Below are positions 32,133 through 41,521 of a stretch of 44,611 bases of DNA, piece by piece; the stretch's first letter is position 1; every line of letters starts with the position of its first letter. A program made the translations under genes and the position numbers. The notes under the pieces are model-generated. The model did not search any database and was not told where the DNA came from. It worked only from the letters and a program-made list of their open reading frames with translations. The stretch covers positions 1 to 44,611 of the forward strand of contig CALWLJ010000026.1 of assembly GCA_944381495.1 (NCBI GenBank), in the 5' to 3' direction. The DNA comes from an uncultured Mediterraneibacter sp. Its GTDB lineage: Bacteria > Bacillota > Clostridia > Lachnospirales > Lachnospiraceae.

Positions 32133-33329
32133 TTGCGAGTATTAATGATAAATGTTGTTTGCGGTATACGGAGCACAGGACGAATCTGTACAGATCTGGC
32201 AACTGAGTTAGAAGCACAAGGGCATGAGGTGAAAATAGCTTATGGAAGAGAAGAAGTTCCAGAACAGTTTCAGAAATATGCAGTGCGGATAGGAACAGAC
32301 TTTGATGTACTAACACACGGAATTCGGGCAAGAATTATGGATGGCGCCGGATTTGGAAGCAAACATGCAACCCAAAAATTTATTGAGTGGGTAAAACAAT
32401 ATAATCCCGATATAATACACCTGCATAATCTGCATGGCTATTACATCAATATAGAAGTACTCTTTCGCTATTTGAAAACCTGTGGGAAAAAGATTATCTG
32501 GACTTTGCATGATTGCTGGGCATTTACGGGGCACTCTGCTTATTGTGATGCCGTAGGTTGTAAGCGATGGGTGCGACAATGTTATGACTGTTCTTTAAAG
32601 AAAGAATATCCAGTAACTTGGATAGATTGCTCAAAGAATAATTGGATAAGGAAGAAGAATATTTTGTCAGGTGTTGCTGAAATGACAATTATTACCCCTT
32701 CAAAATGGTTGGCGACAATGGTTAGAAAGTCCTTTCTTAAGCATTATCCAGTTAGAATTATCAATAACGGTATTGATACTAAACAATTTTATCCACAAAA
32801 GAGTGGGTTTAGGGAAAAATGGGGAATCAAAAATAGTTTTCTTATTTTAGGGGTATCAACTTCGTGGGATGAAATGAAGGGATATTCAGATTATATTAAG
32901 CTGGCTAAGATATTAGGTGGAGAGTATAAAGTTATTCTGGTAGGACTAAGCAAAAAGCAGTTGAATAAATTGCCTCATGAAATTCTTGGCATAGAAAAAA
33001 CTTCCAGTATAAAAGAGCTTGCAGAAATATATTCAGCTGCAGATTTATATGTAAATTTGAGTTACTGCGAAAATTATCCCACCGTAAATATTGAAGCAAT
33101 GGCGTGTGGAACTCCAGTCTTAACATACGATACAGGTGGTAGTCCGGAGATAGTAGATAAATATGGAGGAGTTGTTGTAAAAAAGGGCAATATTAATGCT
33201 GTTGCGAATGCATGTAAAAGAATTAAAAGCAATCCGATTAAAGTCAATTTTGAGATCAAAGAAAATGATAAAAATTCTGTTATAGAAAAATATATGAAAG
33301 TGATTATAAAAAACAGAAAAACAGAATGA
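32133..33329 (+). CDS. GT4 family glycosyltransferase
   Basis: This 398-residue GT-B enzyme of the capsule cluster has an N-terminal half with GIRSTGRICTDLATEL (acceptor side) and DIIHLHNLHGYYIN. HDCWAFTGHSAYCD follows, with the cysteine-rich stretch CKRWVRQCYDC typical of a GT4 subgroup seen in colanic-acid-like clusters. The donor-site half contains NNGIDTKQFYP and YVNLSYCENYPTVNIEAMACGTP, where Glu residues bind the nucleotide sugar. The start is TTG at 32133, seven bases after GAGGAGA, 17 bases after the previous gene. Sugar specificity unknown. Confidence 0.87.
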   Translation: MRVLMINVVCGIRSTGRICTDLATELEAQGHEVKIAYGREEVPEQFQKYAVRIGTDFDVLTHGIRARIMDGAGFGSKHATQKFIEWVKQYNPDIIHLHNLHGYYINIEVLFRYLKTCGKKIIWTLHDCWAFTGHSAYCDAVGCKRWVRQCYDCSLKKEYPVTWIDCSKNNWIRKKNILSGVAEMTIITPSKWLATMVRKSFLKHYPVRIINNGIDTKQFYPQKSGFREKWGIKNSFLILGVSTSWDEMKGYSDYIKLAKILGGEYKVILVGLSKKQLNKLPHEILGIEKTSSIKELAEIYSAADLYVNLSYCENYPTVNIEAMACGTPVLTYDTGGSPEIVDKYGGVVVKKGNINAVANACKRIKSNPIKVNFEIKENDKNSVIEKYMKVIIKNRKTE

Positions 33330-33575
33330 TATTTTCAATTAATATTGCAGTTTTGGCATTAGCTAGAAAGATGTGAAGAAGAGTTAAAGTTCAGTGTGAA
33401 ATAATAGATTTTAATAGAATCTTTATGAAAGGAGCACTTGTTTTTGTAAAAAATAAATTTTTTTATCAAAGTGATTTTGGGTGACTCAAAAACAGTGTAA
33501 TTGGACAGCGGCATTTGAGCAAGAGTTTATATAATAATTAAAAATGTTGAGGAAGAGAAGAGGATAATTAGTTTA

Positions 33576-34694
33576 GTGAAGATTTTGTATGTAAATGGGG
33601 GAGTCCTTGACAAAGGTGGAATTTCTACATATATGATGAATTTTTATAGGTGTTTTGATAAAGATAAGATTCATATTGATTTTTTGACACAGGGCTCAGG
33701 AGAAAATATGTATGTTGGAGAGATTGAAGCAAATGGAGGAAATGTTTATCAAATACCAAGTAAAAGTACAAATTTGATAAAAAATGCAATCTTGCTATAC
33801 AAAATTATTAAAGATGGAAATTATGATATTGTTCATGCTCATGCAGATGCAGGCAATGGATTTATTTTATATATAGCGAAAAAGGCTGGCATAAGAATTA
33901 GGATTTCTCATAGTCATAGTACTAATTTTTACACAAAATCAAAAATTAAAAGACTGTTTAACAATATTCAGAAGATGGGAATAGAAAAGAATGCTACTCA
34001 TTTTTGGGGCTGTTCAAAGGAAGCGTGCAAATGGTTATATCCTAATAATGAGAATTATTCTGTTATAAATAATGCAATCGATTTATCTAAATTTCAGTTT
34101 AAAAATATAATTAGATCATATATAAGGCGAGAATTAAATATCCCTGAAGATTGTATTTCATTATGCCAGATAGGACATCTTAATTATATAAAAAATCAAG
34201 AATACTCAATAAGGATTATTGAAACAATAGTCATGAATTATCCTGAAAGAAAAGTAAAACTTTTCTTAGTGGGAGATGGGGAGGATAAGGAAAAACTAAT
34301 ACATGTGATAGATAATAGCATAGCTAAGAAAAATGTGATAATGCTTGGAATCAGAGAAGATGTGTTTAATATTTTGCAGGGAATGGATGCTTTGTTAATG
34401 CCTTCTTTGTTTGAGGGGTTCCCTGTAACGGCAGTTGAGAGTCAGGCTTCAGGTTTGTTTTCTTTGTTATCGGAGAATATTACATCGGAGGTTTGCTTTG
34501 ATAATCAAATGATAAAGTTTCTTCCGATAGAGGAAAAAAATTTAAAAGATTGGGCGGAAGCGTGCTTACATATTCCATCTTTAAATAGAGAGCAGGCTAT
34601 TAATGTTGTTGCAAATGCGGGATTTGATATAAGAACAGAAGCGTTGGCATTGCAAAATCGGTATATTGAATTAACGAAGGGAGGAAAAATGTGA
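33576..34694 (+). CDS. GT4 family glycosyltransferase
   Basis: This 372-residue GT-B enzyme begins KILYVNGGVLDKGGISTYMMN, the GG-x-x-x motif of GT4 acceptor domains. DIVHAHADAGNGFILYIAKKAG follows, and the donor half contains VINNAIDLSKF and LLMPSLFEGFPVTAVESQASG. GTG start, with only a weak AGAGG site about 12 bases upstream. A 246-base gap before it (33330-33575) is AT-rich and shows no recognisable element. The stop overlaps the start of the polymerase gene by four bases. Confidence 0.87.
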   Translation: MKILYVNGGVLDKGGISTYMMNFYRCFDKDKIHIDFLTQGSGENMYVGEIEANGGNVYQIPSKSTNLIKNAILLYKIIKDGNYDIVHAHADAGNGFILYIAKKAGIRIRISHSHSTNFYTKSKIKRLFNNIQKMGIEKNATHFWGCSKEACKWLYPNNENYSVINNAIDLSKFQFKNIIRSYIRRELNIPEDCISLCQIGHLNYIKNQEYSIRIIETIVMNYPERKVKLFLVGDGEDKEKLIHVIDNSIAKKNVIMLGIREDVFNILQGMDALLMPSLFEGFPVTAVESQASGLFSLLSENITSEVCFDNQMIKFLPIEEKNLKDWAEACLHIPSLNREQAINVVANAGFDIRTEALALQNRYIELTKGGKM

Positions 34695-35884
34695 GTAAAA
34701 CGACTTCCTCATCTTATTATTGGATGATAATAACAGTTGTATTAACAAATCTTACACAAATTCCGGATTGGGTAGATAATGCAGGAGTAAAGCTTTTATC
34801 ATATGTTCCGTGGCTACTTTTAGCTTTTAAAGCAGTACTTAGAAGTAGATATACAAGAAGCTTTTACCTTGGAAATCAGCGATATTTGTATTTTTTAGTT
34901 ATATGTATTTTAGGCGTTTGTGCAACGTTGGAGATATTGGGAAATGAGGGAATTAATGTTTCGTTGCTTAGGCCATTGTTGATGTGTCTATTTATTTACG
35001 TTATTTCTTTAAATATTGCCTTAGATATAGATAATTCAAAATTGAATTTTATACTGTTGGCTTATGCTTTATCAAGCATTTTTGTGACAATTTTTGTATA
35101 TCAGACTATGTTAAGCAGTGGTTTTGACTGGACTTCTGGAGTGTATGCATATAATTCTAAGAATTCAGTTTCGCAAATTATTTTAACAGCAGTATTTTTC
35201 CTGATATATCTTCATGGAAAGAAAAATAAATTCTTTGATATTATTATTATCACAACTACGGCAGGTCTTATTCTGTCACTTTTTATGTTAAAAAGTCGCG
35301 CTTCGTTACTTGGAATTGTCATTATCGTTGGTTCTGTTTTAATTAGTGATGGCTATACTAGAACTACAAAATTTATAGTAAAGATTACAATTATAGTGTT
35401 TCTTATGGTAATTGCATTAAATGCGAGTTTTAGAACCTTTTTTTTGGATAGCATTGTTTTTGCAGGAAGAGATAGTTCGAATTTAAACTCAATATCTTCA
35501 GGGCGAATGGATATGATTAATGAGTTCCCGGTATTATTTAGTCAAAGACCTATATTGGGATATGGAAGATACTATGTTGAATGCATGCCGTTAGATGCTT
35601 TAATTGAAACCGGACTGGTGGGTGGAGTATTCTTTAACATTATTGCAATTGCTCCTATAGTATATGCTGTTAAAGCATATAGAAAATATAAGCAACAGGT
35701 CGATTTCCTGCTTATCATTGTCGGCATTTGTTATTATGTAAATGGTTTTTTTGAACAACTTGCACCCTTTGGTCCAGGAGTGAAATGCTACATGTTATGG
35801 CTGTTATTTGGATTTTCTGTGGCATGGAGGAAAAGATATGCGTATAAGAGTACTTTGGATTACAAATATGCCAACCATATATAG
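34691..35884 (+). CDS. Wzy-type polysaccharide polymerase (O-antigen ligase family)
   Basis: This 397-residue membrane protein has about ten helices and one longer extracellular loop around residues 255-310, containing SGRMDMINEFPVLFSQRPILGYG. The R and the P-I-x-G-x-G motif in that loop match Wzy/WaaL proteins. It would join lipid-linked repeat units on the outer face of the membrane. GTG start inside GTGA overlaps the preceding stop. Wzy proteins are very divergent, so the call rests on topology, the loop motif and the cluster context. Confidence 0.8.
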   Translation: MSKTTSSSYYWMIITVVLTNLTQIPDWVDNAGVKLLSYVPWLLLAFKAVLRSRYTRSFYLGNQRYLYFLVICILGVCATLEILGNEGINVSLLRPLLMCLFIYVISLNIALDIDNSKLNFILLAYALSSIFVTIFVYQTMLSSGFDWTSGVYAYNSKNSVSQIILTAVFFLIYLHGKKNKFFDIIIITTTAGLILSLFMLKSRASLLGIVIIVGSVLISDGYTRTTKFIVKITIIVFLMVIALNASFRTFFLDSIVFAGRDSSNLNSISSGRMDMINEFPVLFSQRPILGYGRYYVECMPLDALIETGLVGGVFFNIIAIAPIVYAVKAYRKYKQQVDFLLIIVGICYYVNGFFEQLAPFGPGVKCYMLWLLFGFSVAWRKRYAYKSTLDYKYANHI

Positions 35885-36950
35885 AGTAAATTTCTTTAAT
35901 GAATTGGGCAAATATTGTAATCTGACGGTAATGTTTGAAAGATATAATGCTACCGGAGTTAAAAATAAATGGAAAGATTCTTTAGCAGTAAATTTTAGAG
36001 CAGTTTTTCATAAAACAATAGATGTAGGAAGAGAGGGAGCATTTGGAATTGATTTGCTAAAAATTGATTACAGACAGTATGATGATGTGATTATATCGTC
36101 ATATAGCTCCCCGGCAGAAATACTTGCACTTTGTAAATTAAAGATGCAGAGAATACCATACATTCTAGAAGTTGATGGAGGAATCATAAAGAATGAGAAA
36201 ATTTATAAAAAGAATTTGAAAAAATTTTTGATCTCTGGTGCGGATTTATATTTTAGTTCTAGTGATAAGACTAGTGAATATTTAAAATATTACGGGGCAG
36301 AAACGACTAAAATTTGTAAATATCACTTTACGTCGTTGTTTGATTCGGATGTATTAGAATCCACTATTGACTCTGAAGAAAAAAAGAAAATTCGAATTGA
36401 TCTAGGGCTCAATTCCGATAAGATGGTTCTTGCCGTAGGCCAATTTATATATCGAAAAGGTTTTGATATTTTGTTAAAAGCGGTTTCAAAAATTCCATCT
36501 AATATTGATGTAGTAATTATTGGGGGGATGATTACAGAGGAATACAGTCTATTAGTGCATGAACTGAACCTTAAAAACGTACATTTCATTTCTGAAATCT
36601 CAAAGAAAAAGCTCAATGATTATTATAAGGCTGCGGATATTTTTGTCTTGCCGACAAGAGAGGATATTTGGGGTCTGGTTATAAATGAAGCTATGGCAAA
36701 AGGTTTGCCAGTAATTACTACTGATCAATGTGTTGCTGGGCTGGAATTGATAGCAAATTCACAAAATGGTTATATCATACAAAGTGAGAATGAAGTTCAA
36801 TTAGCAGAGAAAATAAATTTTTTACTAGAAAATCCATCTGTTTGTTTGGAAATAGGAAGTCGTAATCTGGCTCGAATTAGAAGCTATACTGTTGAACAGA
36901 TGGCAAAGGAACATTTCAAAGTGCTTTACAGGAGAAATTGTGATGGTTAA
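35838..36950 (+). CDS. GT4 family glycosyltransferase
   Basis: This 370-residue GT-B enzyme starts RIRVLWITNMPTIYRVNFFNEL, similar to GT4 proteins of exopolysaccharide clusters. The donor-side part has VLAVGQFIYRKGFDILLKAV and FVLPTREDIWGLVINEAMAK, with the E-x7-E pair. ATG 35838 is set by GGAGG seven bases upstream; it overlaps the polymerase gene by 47 bases. An upstream in-frame ATG at 35808 lies deep inside that gene. Substrate unknown. Confidence 0.86.
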   Translation: MRIRVLWITNMPTIYRVNFFNELGKYCNLTVMFERYNATGVKNKWKDSLAVNFRAVFHKTIDVGREGAFGIDLLKIDYRQYDDVIISSYSSPAEILALCKLKMQRIPYILEVDGGIIKNEKIYKKNLKKFLISGADLYFSSSDKTSEYLKYYGAETTKICKYHFTSLFDSDVLESTIDSEEKKKIRIDLGLNSDKMVLAVGQFIYRKGFDILLKAVSKIPSNIDVVIIGGMITEEYSLLVHELNLKNVHFISEISKKKLNDYYKAADIFVLPTREDIWGLVINEAMAKGLPVITTDQCVAGLELIANSQNGYIIQSENEVQLAEKINFLLENPSVCLEIGSRNLARIRSYTVEQMAKEHFKVLYRRNCDG

Positions 36951-38034
36951 TACTTTGATAAGTGTCATTATTCCAGCATATAATGCGGAAAAAACAATAG
37001 AAAAATGTGTAGAAAGCATTCAACAACAAAAATATCAAGATTTTGAGATTGTTATTGTTGATGATGGATCAAAAGATAAGACTGTTATGATTTGTAATAA
37101 CCTTAGCAAAAAAGATTCTCGCATATCTGTGGTATGTCAGAAAAATGCAGGATCATCTGCAGCTAGAAATGTGGGGATAACGAGAGCAAAAGGCAAATAC
37201 ATAGTATTTATTGATAGTGATGATTATGTTAACGATGAATATTTAAATAAACTATTATTCCCAGTTACACAAACAGATATAGATATTGTGATTTGCGGAA
37301 TATCTATTTACTATCAAAAGCAAGAATATGTTGTTACTTGTGGATTTGATAATATGGAAATAGCAACTGATCCAAATAATATTTCAAATTTAATTTATAT
37401 GTCTTGTGAAAATGGAATGATATATTCTCCATGTAATAAGTTGTATAAAAGAGAGATTATTATAGATAATTCAATTATGTTTCCAATGAGAAAAGAGCCT
37501 ATTGAAGATATTTTATTTAATTGTGAGTATATAAGACATATTAGTTCAATGGCAGTTATTCCAGAATGTCCATATTTTTATTTGAAAAATGATTTAGAGT
37601 CTAATGTAACAAGATATAGAGAGAATATTTGGGAATTATCACGTCAGAGGAGCGTAGCAATTCAATCCCTATTTAGGTATTGGAAAATGAATTCAGAAGA
37701 TAGTGTAAAATGGCTTGCTTCGGAATATATAGGTGGAAAATCAGACTGCATTAGCAATTGTTATCGAAATGGTTCAAACCTTTATTTTTATGATAGGTAT
37801 AAATTGTTTAAGAAGTATATTTTGAATGATCAATTTTGTCGAAATGCGGTGCATAAATTGAATGGAACTCCCCTTCATTATGATAAAAGAATTCTTGTAT
37901 CACTGATGAAAGTGAAAAATGCACTAATTTTTACATGCACATATGACATCCTTTTTCTATTGAGATATCAGCTTAAAGAAATTTATTATTGCTTCAGAAA
38001 GTATGTGTGTCAGAATAATAAAAATAGTAAATGA
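36943..38034 (+). CDS. GT2 family glycosyltransferase
   Basis: This 363-residue GT-A enzyme begins with the nucleotide-sugar domain ISVIIPAYNAEKTIEKCVES, then VIVDDGSKD. The metal-binding DSDDY is near residue 92, and GSSAARNVGI lies between. The second half is helical and less conserved. ATG 36943 follows AGGAGAAATTGTG and overlaps the previous gene by eight bases. By family it adds one sugar on the cytoplasmic face of the membrane; linkage and sugar unknown. Confidence 0.88.
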   Translation: MVNTLISVIIPAYNAEKTIEKCVESIQQQKYQDFEIVIVDDGSKDKTVMICNNLSKKDSRISVVCQKNAGSSAARNVGITRAKGKYIVFIDSDDYVNDEYLNKLLFPVTQTDIDIVICGISIYYQKQEYVVTCGFDNMEIATDPNNISNLIYMSCENGMIYSPCNKLYKREIIIDNSIMFPMRKEPIEDILFNCEYIRHISSMAVIPECPYFYLKNDLESNVTRYRENIWELSRQRSVAIQSLFRYWKMNSEDSVKWLASEYIGGKSDCISNCYRNGSNLYFYDRYKLFKKYILNDQFCRNAVHKLNGTPLHYDKRILVSLMKVKNALIFTCTYDILFLLRYQLKEIYYCFRKYVCQNNKNSK

Positions 38035-38208
38035 AAAGTGTGAATCTATTTCCTGAATTTAGGGTGTACTTTCTCATTTAGTGGGAAAATCATTAAAAAA
38101 TATGTGGATTTAAAGGAGTATTAGTGTTTTATGAGTTTAGTAATGTTTGATAAATAGTAAGATTAAGTAGATAATGTTGCTAATGATATAGTTTAGGGAG
38201 GGGAAAAT

Positions 38209-39237
38209 TTGAACTTAAGTATTATTGTACCGATATATAATGCTGAAAAATATCTAAATAAGTGTATTGAAAGCATATTAAAACAGTCGTTTTCTGATTT
38301 TGAGTTAATATTGGTGAATGATGGATCTAAAGATAGAAGCTTAAGTATTTGTAAATATTGGGAAAATAGAGATAATAGAATACATATCATTGATAAAAAA
38401 AATGGTGGTGTTAGTAGTGCACGAAATGCAGGAATTGAAATATCACGGGGAAAATATATTGGTTTTATAGATAGCGATGATTATATTGACCAGTATATGT
38501 ATGAAAAGCTTTTTAAAGCTGTAGAATCTGCGAGTGCAGATATCGGTATTTGTAGAAGAATTATTCCCGGGAAAGAACAGAATTATGGTCATAATTATCC
38601 AGAAGGAAGAGGTTTTCGATTTTCAGAGGACATGGGGGATTGGAAATCTTTGTTTTATCAAGGCGATATAGAAACGTTTGTAACTAATAAATTGTTTCGA
38701 TCTACGTTTATAAAACAAAAATCAGTCAAATTCCAAAACTATTCTTTATATGAAGATCGTCTATATCTTACTCAGCTATACTTGCTTGATCCATTAATGA
38801 TTTTTGTTAATGAGGATCTCTATTTTTACCGTCCGGTTAAAGGGAGTAGTGTTCATTGTTATTGTCCACAGAAATTTGAGATTATTAGAAAGATATACTG
38901 GTATGAGATTAAGATGAATAGTACATTCGAAAGTGGCAATTATACTAATATAATAAACAAAGAATTTGCAGAATCTGTAGTGAATTGTATTATACAAGAA
39001 AAAGAATTAAAAAAAACAAGACAAATAGTAAAGTTTGATGAAATAAGAAAATCAAAAGAGTTTTATATGATATATTCTGAAATGAATGTATTAGGTTTAA
39101 GCTATAAAAAAGAAAGATGGTTAAGATTACTTTATCAAAGAAAATACAATATACTTCATTATCAATTAAGGGCTATAGAAATGTATGACACAATTCGAAA
39201 AATAGTTAAAAACTTATTGGAGAAAAAAGATGAATGA
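38209..39237 (+). CDS. GT2 family glycosyltransferase
   Basis: This 342-residue GT-A enzyme reads LSIIVPIYNAEKYLNKCIES at its N terminus, then LVNDGSKDRS, GGVSSARNAGIE and GFIDSDDYID. It resembles the preceding GT2 over the first 100 residues but differs afterwards, so each likely uses a different acceptor. TTG start five bases after AGGGAGGGG. A 174-base AT-rich gap before it shows nothing recognisable. Its stop overlaps the next start by eight bases. Confidence 0.88.
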   Translation: MNLSIIVPIYNAEKYLNKCIESILKQSFSDFELILVNDGSKDRSLSICKYWENRDNRIHIIDKKNGGVSSARNAGIEISRGKYIGFIDSDDYIDQYMYEKLFKAVESASADIGICRRIIPGKEQNYGHNYPEGRGFRFSEDMGDWKSLFYQGDIETFVTNKLFRSTFIKQKSVKFQNYSLYEDRLYLTQLYLLDPLMIFVNEDLYFYRPVKGSSVHCYCPQKFEIIRKIYWYEIKMNSTFESGNYTNIINKEFAESVVNCIIQEKELKKTRQIVKFDEIRKSKEFYMIYSEMNVLGLSYKKERWLRLLYQRKYNILHYQLRAIEMYDTIRKIVKNLLEKKDE

Positions 39238-40459
39238 AAATCAAAACAAAGCAGAAAATATTCAGAAAATTGCTTTTGTGAGTGAGGGTGCATATCGAGG
39301 AGGTGTAGAAAGGACTCTGGTAGAGTGGATAAAAACTATTCCTTCAGAAAAATACGAAGTAACACTATATTTGATGAATTTAGAAGGGGAACTGCTAGGC
39401 GAGTTCCCTGATTTTGTTAAGATAAAGAAAATATTAGGACTATCAGAGGTGGTGAATGGAACATATAGAAATCGATTAAAATGGGTTTTTCAAAATAGTG
39501 GGGTGACTAACGGACTAAAATTTATAATAGCTTCCTTTTTTCATAAGGTCAGTCATAACAGGGGCCGTTATTATCGTACATTAGTTCAAAGTTTACCTAC
39601 TATTGATTATAAGTATGATTATGTAATTTCATATACTATGCCTGATTCAATTTGTATATCATATGTTGCAGAAAATATTGTTGGAAATTTTAAATGGATG
39701 TGGAGTCATATTGACGTGGGGTTTTATAAAGAGCATGAATTGGATAGCATGGAAATGGAGTATGAAAAATTTGATAAAATAATCAACGTAAGTATGGCTG
39801 CAAAAAAAACATTCGACTTAAAGTATCCACAATTAGCTCAAAAATCAGTAATGATAAGGAATCATTTAGATATTCAGAATATTATAAAATTATCTTTAGA
39901 ATCATGTAACGAAATCGATAAAAATATTACTAGTTTATTGACTGTAGCACGTTTTACATATCAAAAGGGACAAGATATAGCAATTGAAGTGGCAAAAAAG
40001 TTAGTCATGCATGGGATTAGATTTAAATGGTATTTTATAGGTCCCAAAGCTGATAATGGATATTTTATATCTTTTTTTAATGCAGTAAAACAGGCTCATT
40101 TAGAAGAGAATATTATTTATTTAGGAGAGACAGATAATCCATATAAATATATGAAAAATTGCGATATTTATATACAGCCTTCGAGATTTGAGGGATACTG
40201 TACAACTGTTACTGAAGCAAAAATTTTGAATAAACCTGTAATTATGACAGATGTTGCGGGTGCAAGAGAACAAATTAGAGATGGAGTTGATGGTATTATT
40301 GTTTCTTTTTCAGTTGAAGATATAGAAAATAAACTTAGGAAAATAATTACTGATAAAACATTTAGGATGATACTCTCTGATAATTTGAAAAAACATTTAT
40401 ATAATTCAGATCAGAATTTTGAAGATATAATTAGTATACTAAAAAAAAGAGACATATAG
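39230..40459 (+). CDS. GT4 family glycosyltransferase
   Basis: This 409-residue GT-B enzyme has an N-terminal half with IAFVSEGAYRGGVERTLVEW (acceptor-side GG motif) and KWMWSHIDVGFYKEHELD. The donor half contains LLTVARFTYQKGQDIAIEVA and IYIQPSRFEGYCTTVTEAKI, the E-x7-E site. The start ATG at 39230 is inside the end of the previous gene, implying coupled translation. It resembles GT4 proteins common in Lachnospiraceae polysaccharide clusters. Confidence 0.87.
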   Translation: MNENQNKAENIQKIAFVSEGAYRGGVERTLVEWIKTIPSEKYEVTLYLMNLEGELLGEFPDFVKIKKILGLSEVVNGTYRNRLKWVFQNSGVTNGLKFIIASFFHKVSHNRGRYYRTLVQSLPTIDYKYDYVISYTMPDSICISYVAENIVGNFKWMWSHIDVGFYKEHELDSMEMEYEKFDKIINVSMAAKKTFDLKYPQLAQKSVMIRNHLDIQNIIKLSLESCNEIDKNITSLLTVARFTYQKGQDIAIEVAKKLVMHGIRFKWYFIGPKADNGYFISFFNAVKQAHLEENIIYLGETDNPYKYMKNCDIYIQPSRFEGYCTTVTEAKILNKPVIMTDVAGAREQIRDGVDGIIVSFSVEDIENKLRKIITDKTFRMILSDNLKKHLYNSDQNFEDIISILKKRDI

Positions 40460-40478
40460 GCGTGGAAAGAGGATTAAA

Positions 40479-41516
40479 ATGAGTATGGGAAAAGTTAGTT
40501 GTATTATTGCTAGTTATAATACAAAATCAGAATTCTTACTTGAAGCAGTGAATAGCATACTTCAGCAGACTTATTCGAATATAGAACTTATCATTGTTGA
40601 TGATGGATCAGATATTTCTGCAAAATCTATACTTGCAACTATTTCTGACAATAGATTAATTATTTTAGAGAATGAAATTAATAAAGGGGTAACATTTTCT
40701 AGAAATAAAGCCTTGGAATATGCATCTGGAGAATTTATGGCTGTAATGGATGCAGATGACGTGTCTGATTTGACTAGATTTGAAAAAGAGGTTAATTATT
40801 TTAGAAATCATCCTGAATGTGATCTAGTAAGCTCTCAAATGGCATTTTTAGTAGAGGATGATAGAAAAAATCCTGATTTATCAATTCCAAAGAAAACAGA
40901 TGATTTTTTAGCAAGATTATTTTGGGATAATAGTAAGCCATTTCCACATGGTCCAGCTATGATTAGAATGGAATTTCTCAAAAAATATAATATTAAATAT
41001 GATGAACGCTATAAAAAAGCCTTGGATTATCGTCTTTGGGTTGATTGCGCTCGCTACCATGGGAATTTTCACATTATAAATGAATATTTGTATTATTATC
41101 GAGTTCACGATGGTCAGATATCTCAGAAATCTAGAAAGTCTCAAATATTCTATGCTGATATGATTTGTTTAGATCAATTAGAGTATTTAGGAATAACTCC
41201 AACAGAAAATGAAAAAAAAATCCATTTGTATTTGCGTGATTCAGAGTGTTGGAACAATCCAGAGGAAACGTTACAGTGGAAAAATAAGCTAATACGAGCC
41301 AATTACGAACAGCATTATTGTTCGCAATTGGCTTTTAAAAAAGAAGTAAATTATCGATATTTTAAAATGTGTGTAAAAGAGTATATCGGACGAAAAAATA
41401 CTAATTTTAGAAGATACTTTTTTAGAGCACTTTCCATTAGTAATATAAAAAAAAGTGTTTCTGCAATGTTAATTACAATGTTATCAAAAAGTCATCCAAA
41501 AACATTGAAGGTATAA
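40479..41516 (+). CDS. GT2 family glycosyltransferase
   Basis: This 345-residue GT-A enzyme contains SCIIASYNTKSEFLLEAVNS, LIIVDDGSD, KGVTFSRNKALEYASGEFMA and the metal site MDADDVSD. FPHGPAMIRMEF near residue 150-162 is a conserved acceptor-region segment of this GT2 subgroup. The C-terminal 100 residues are basic and helical. ATG 40479 follows GGAAAGAGGA. It lies 19 bases after the previous gene and 5 before the flippase gene. Confidence 0.87.
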   Translation: MSMGKVSCIIASYNTKSEFLLEAVNSILQQTYSNIELIIVDDGSDISAKSILATISDNRLIILENEINKGVTFSRNKALEYASGEFMAVMDADDVSDLTRFEKEVNYFRNHPECDLVSSQMAFLVEDDRKNPDLSIPKKTDDFLARLFWDNSKPFPHGPAMIRMEFLKKYNIKYDERYKKALDYRLWVDCARYHGNFHIINEYLYYYRVHDGQISQKSRKSQIFYADMICLDQLEYLGITPTENEKKIHLYLRDSECWNNPEETLQWKNKLIRANYEQHYCSQLAFKKEVNYRYFKMCVKEYIGRKNTNFRRYFFRALSISNIKKSVSAMLITMLSKSHPKTLKV

Positions 41517-41521
41517 AATAT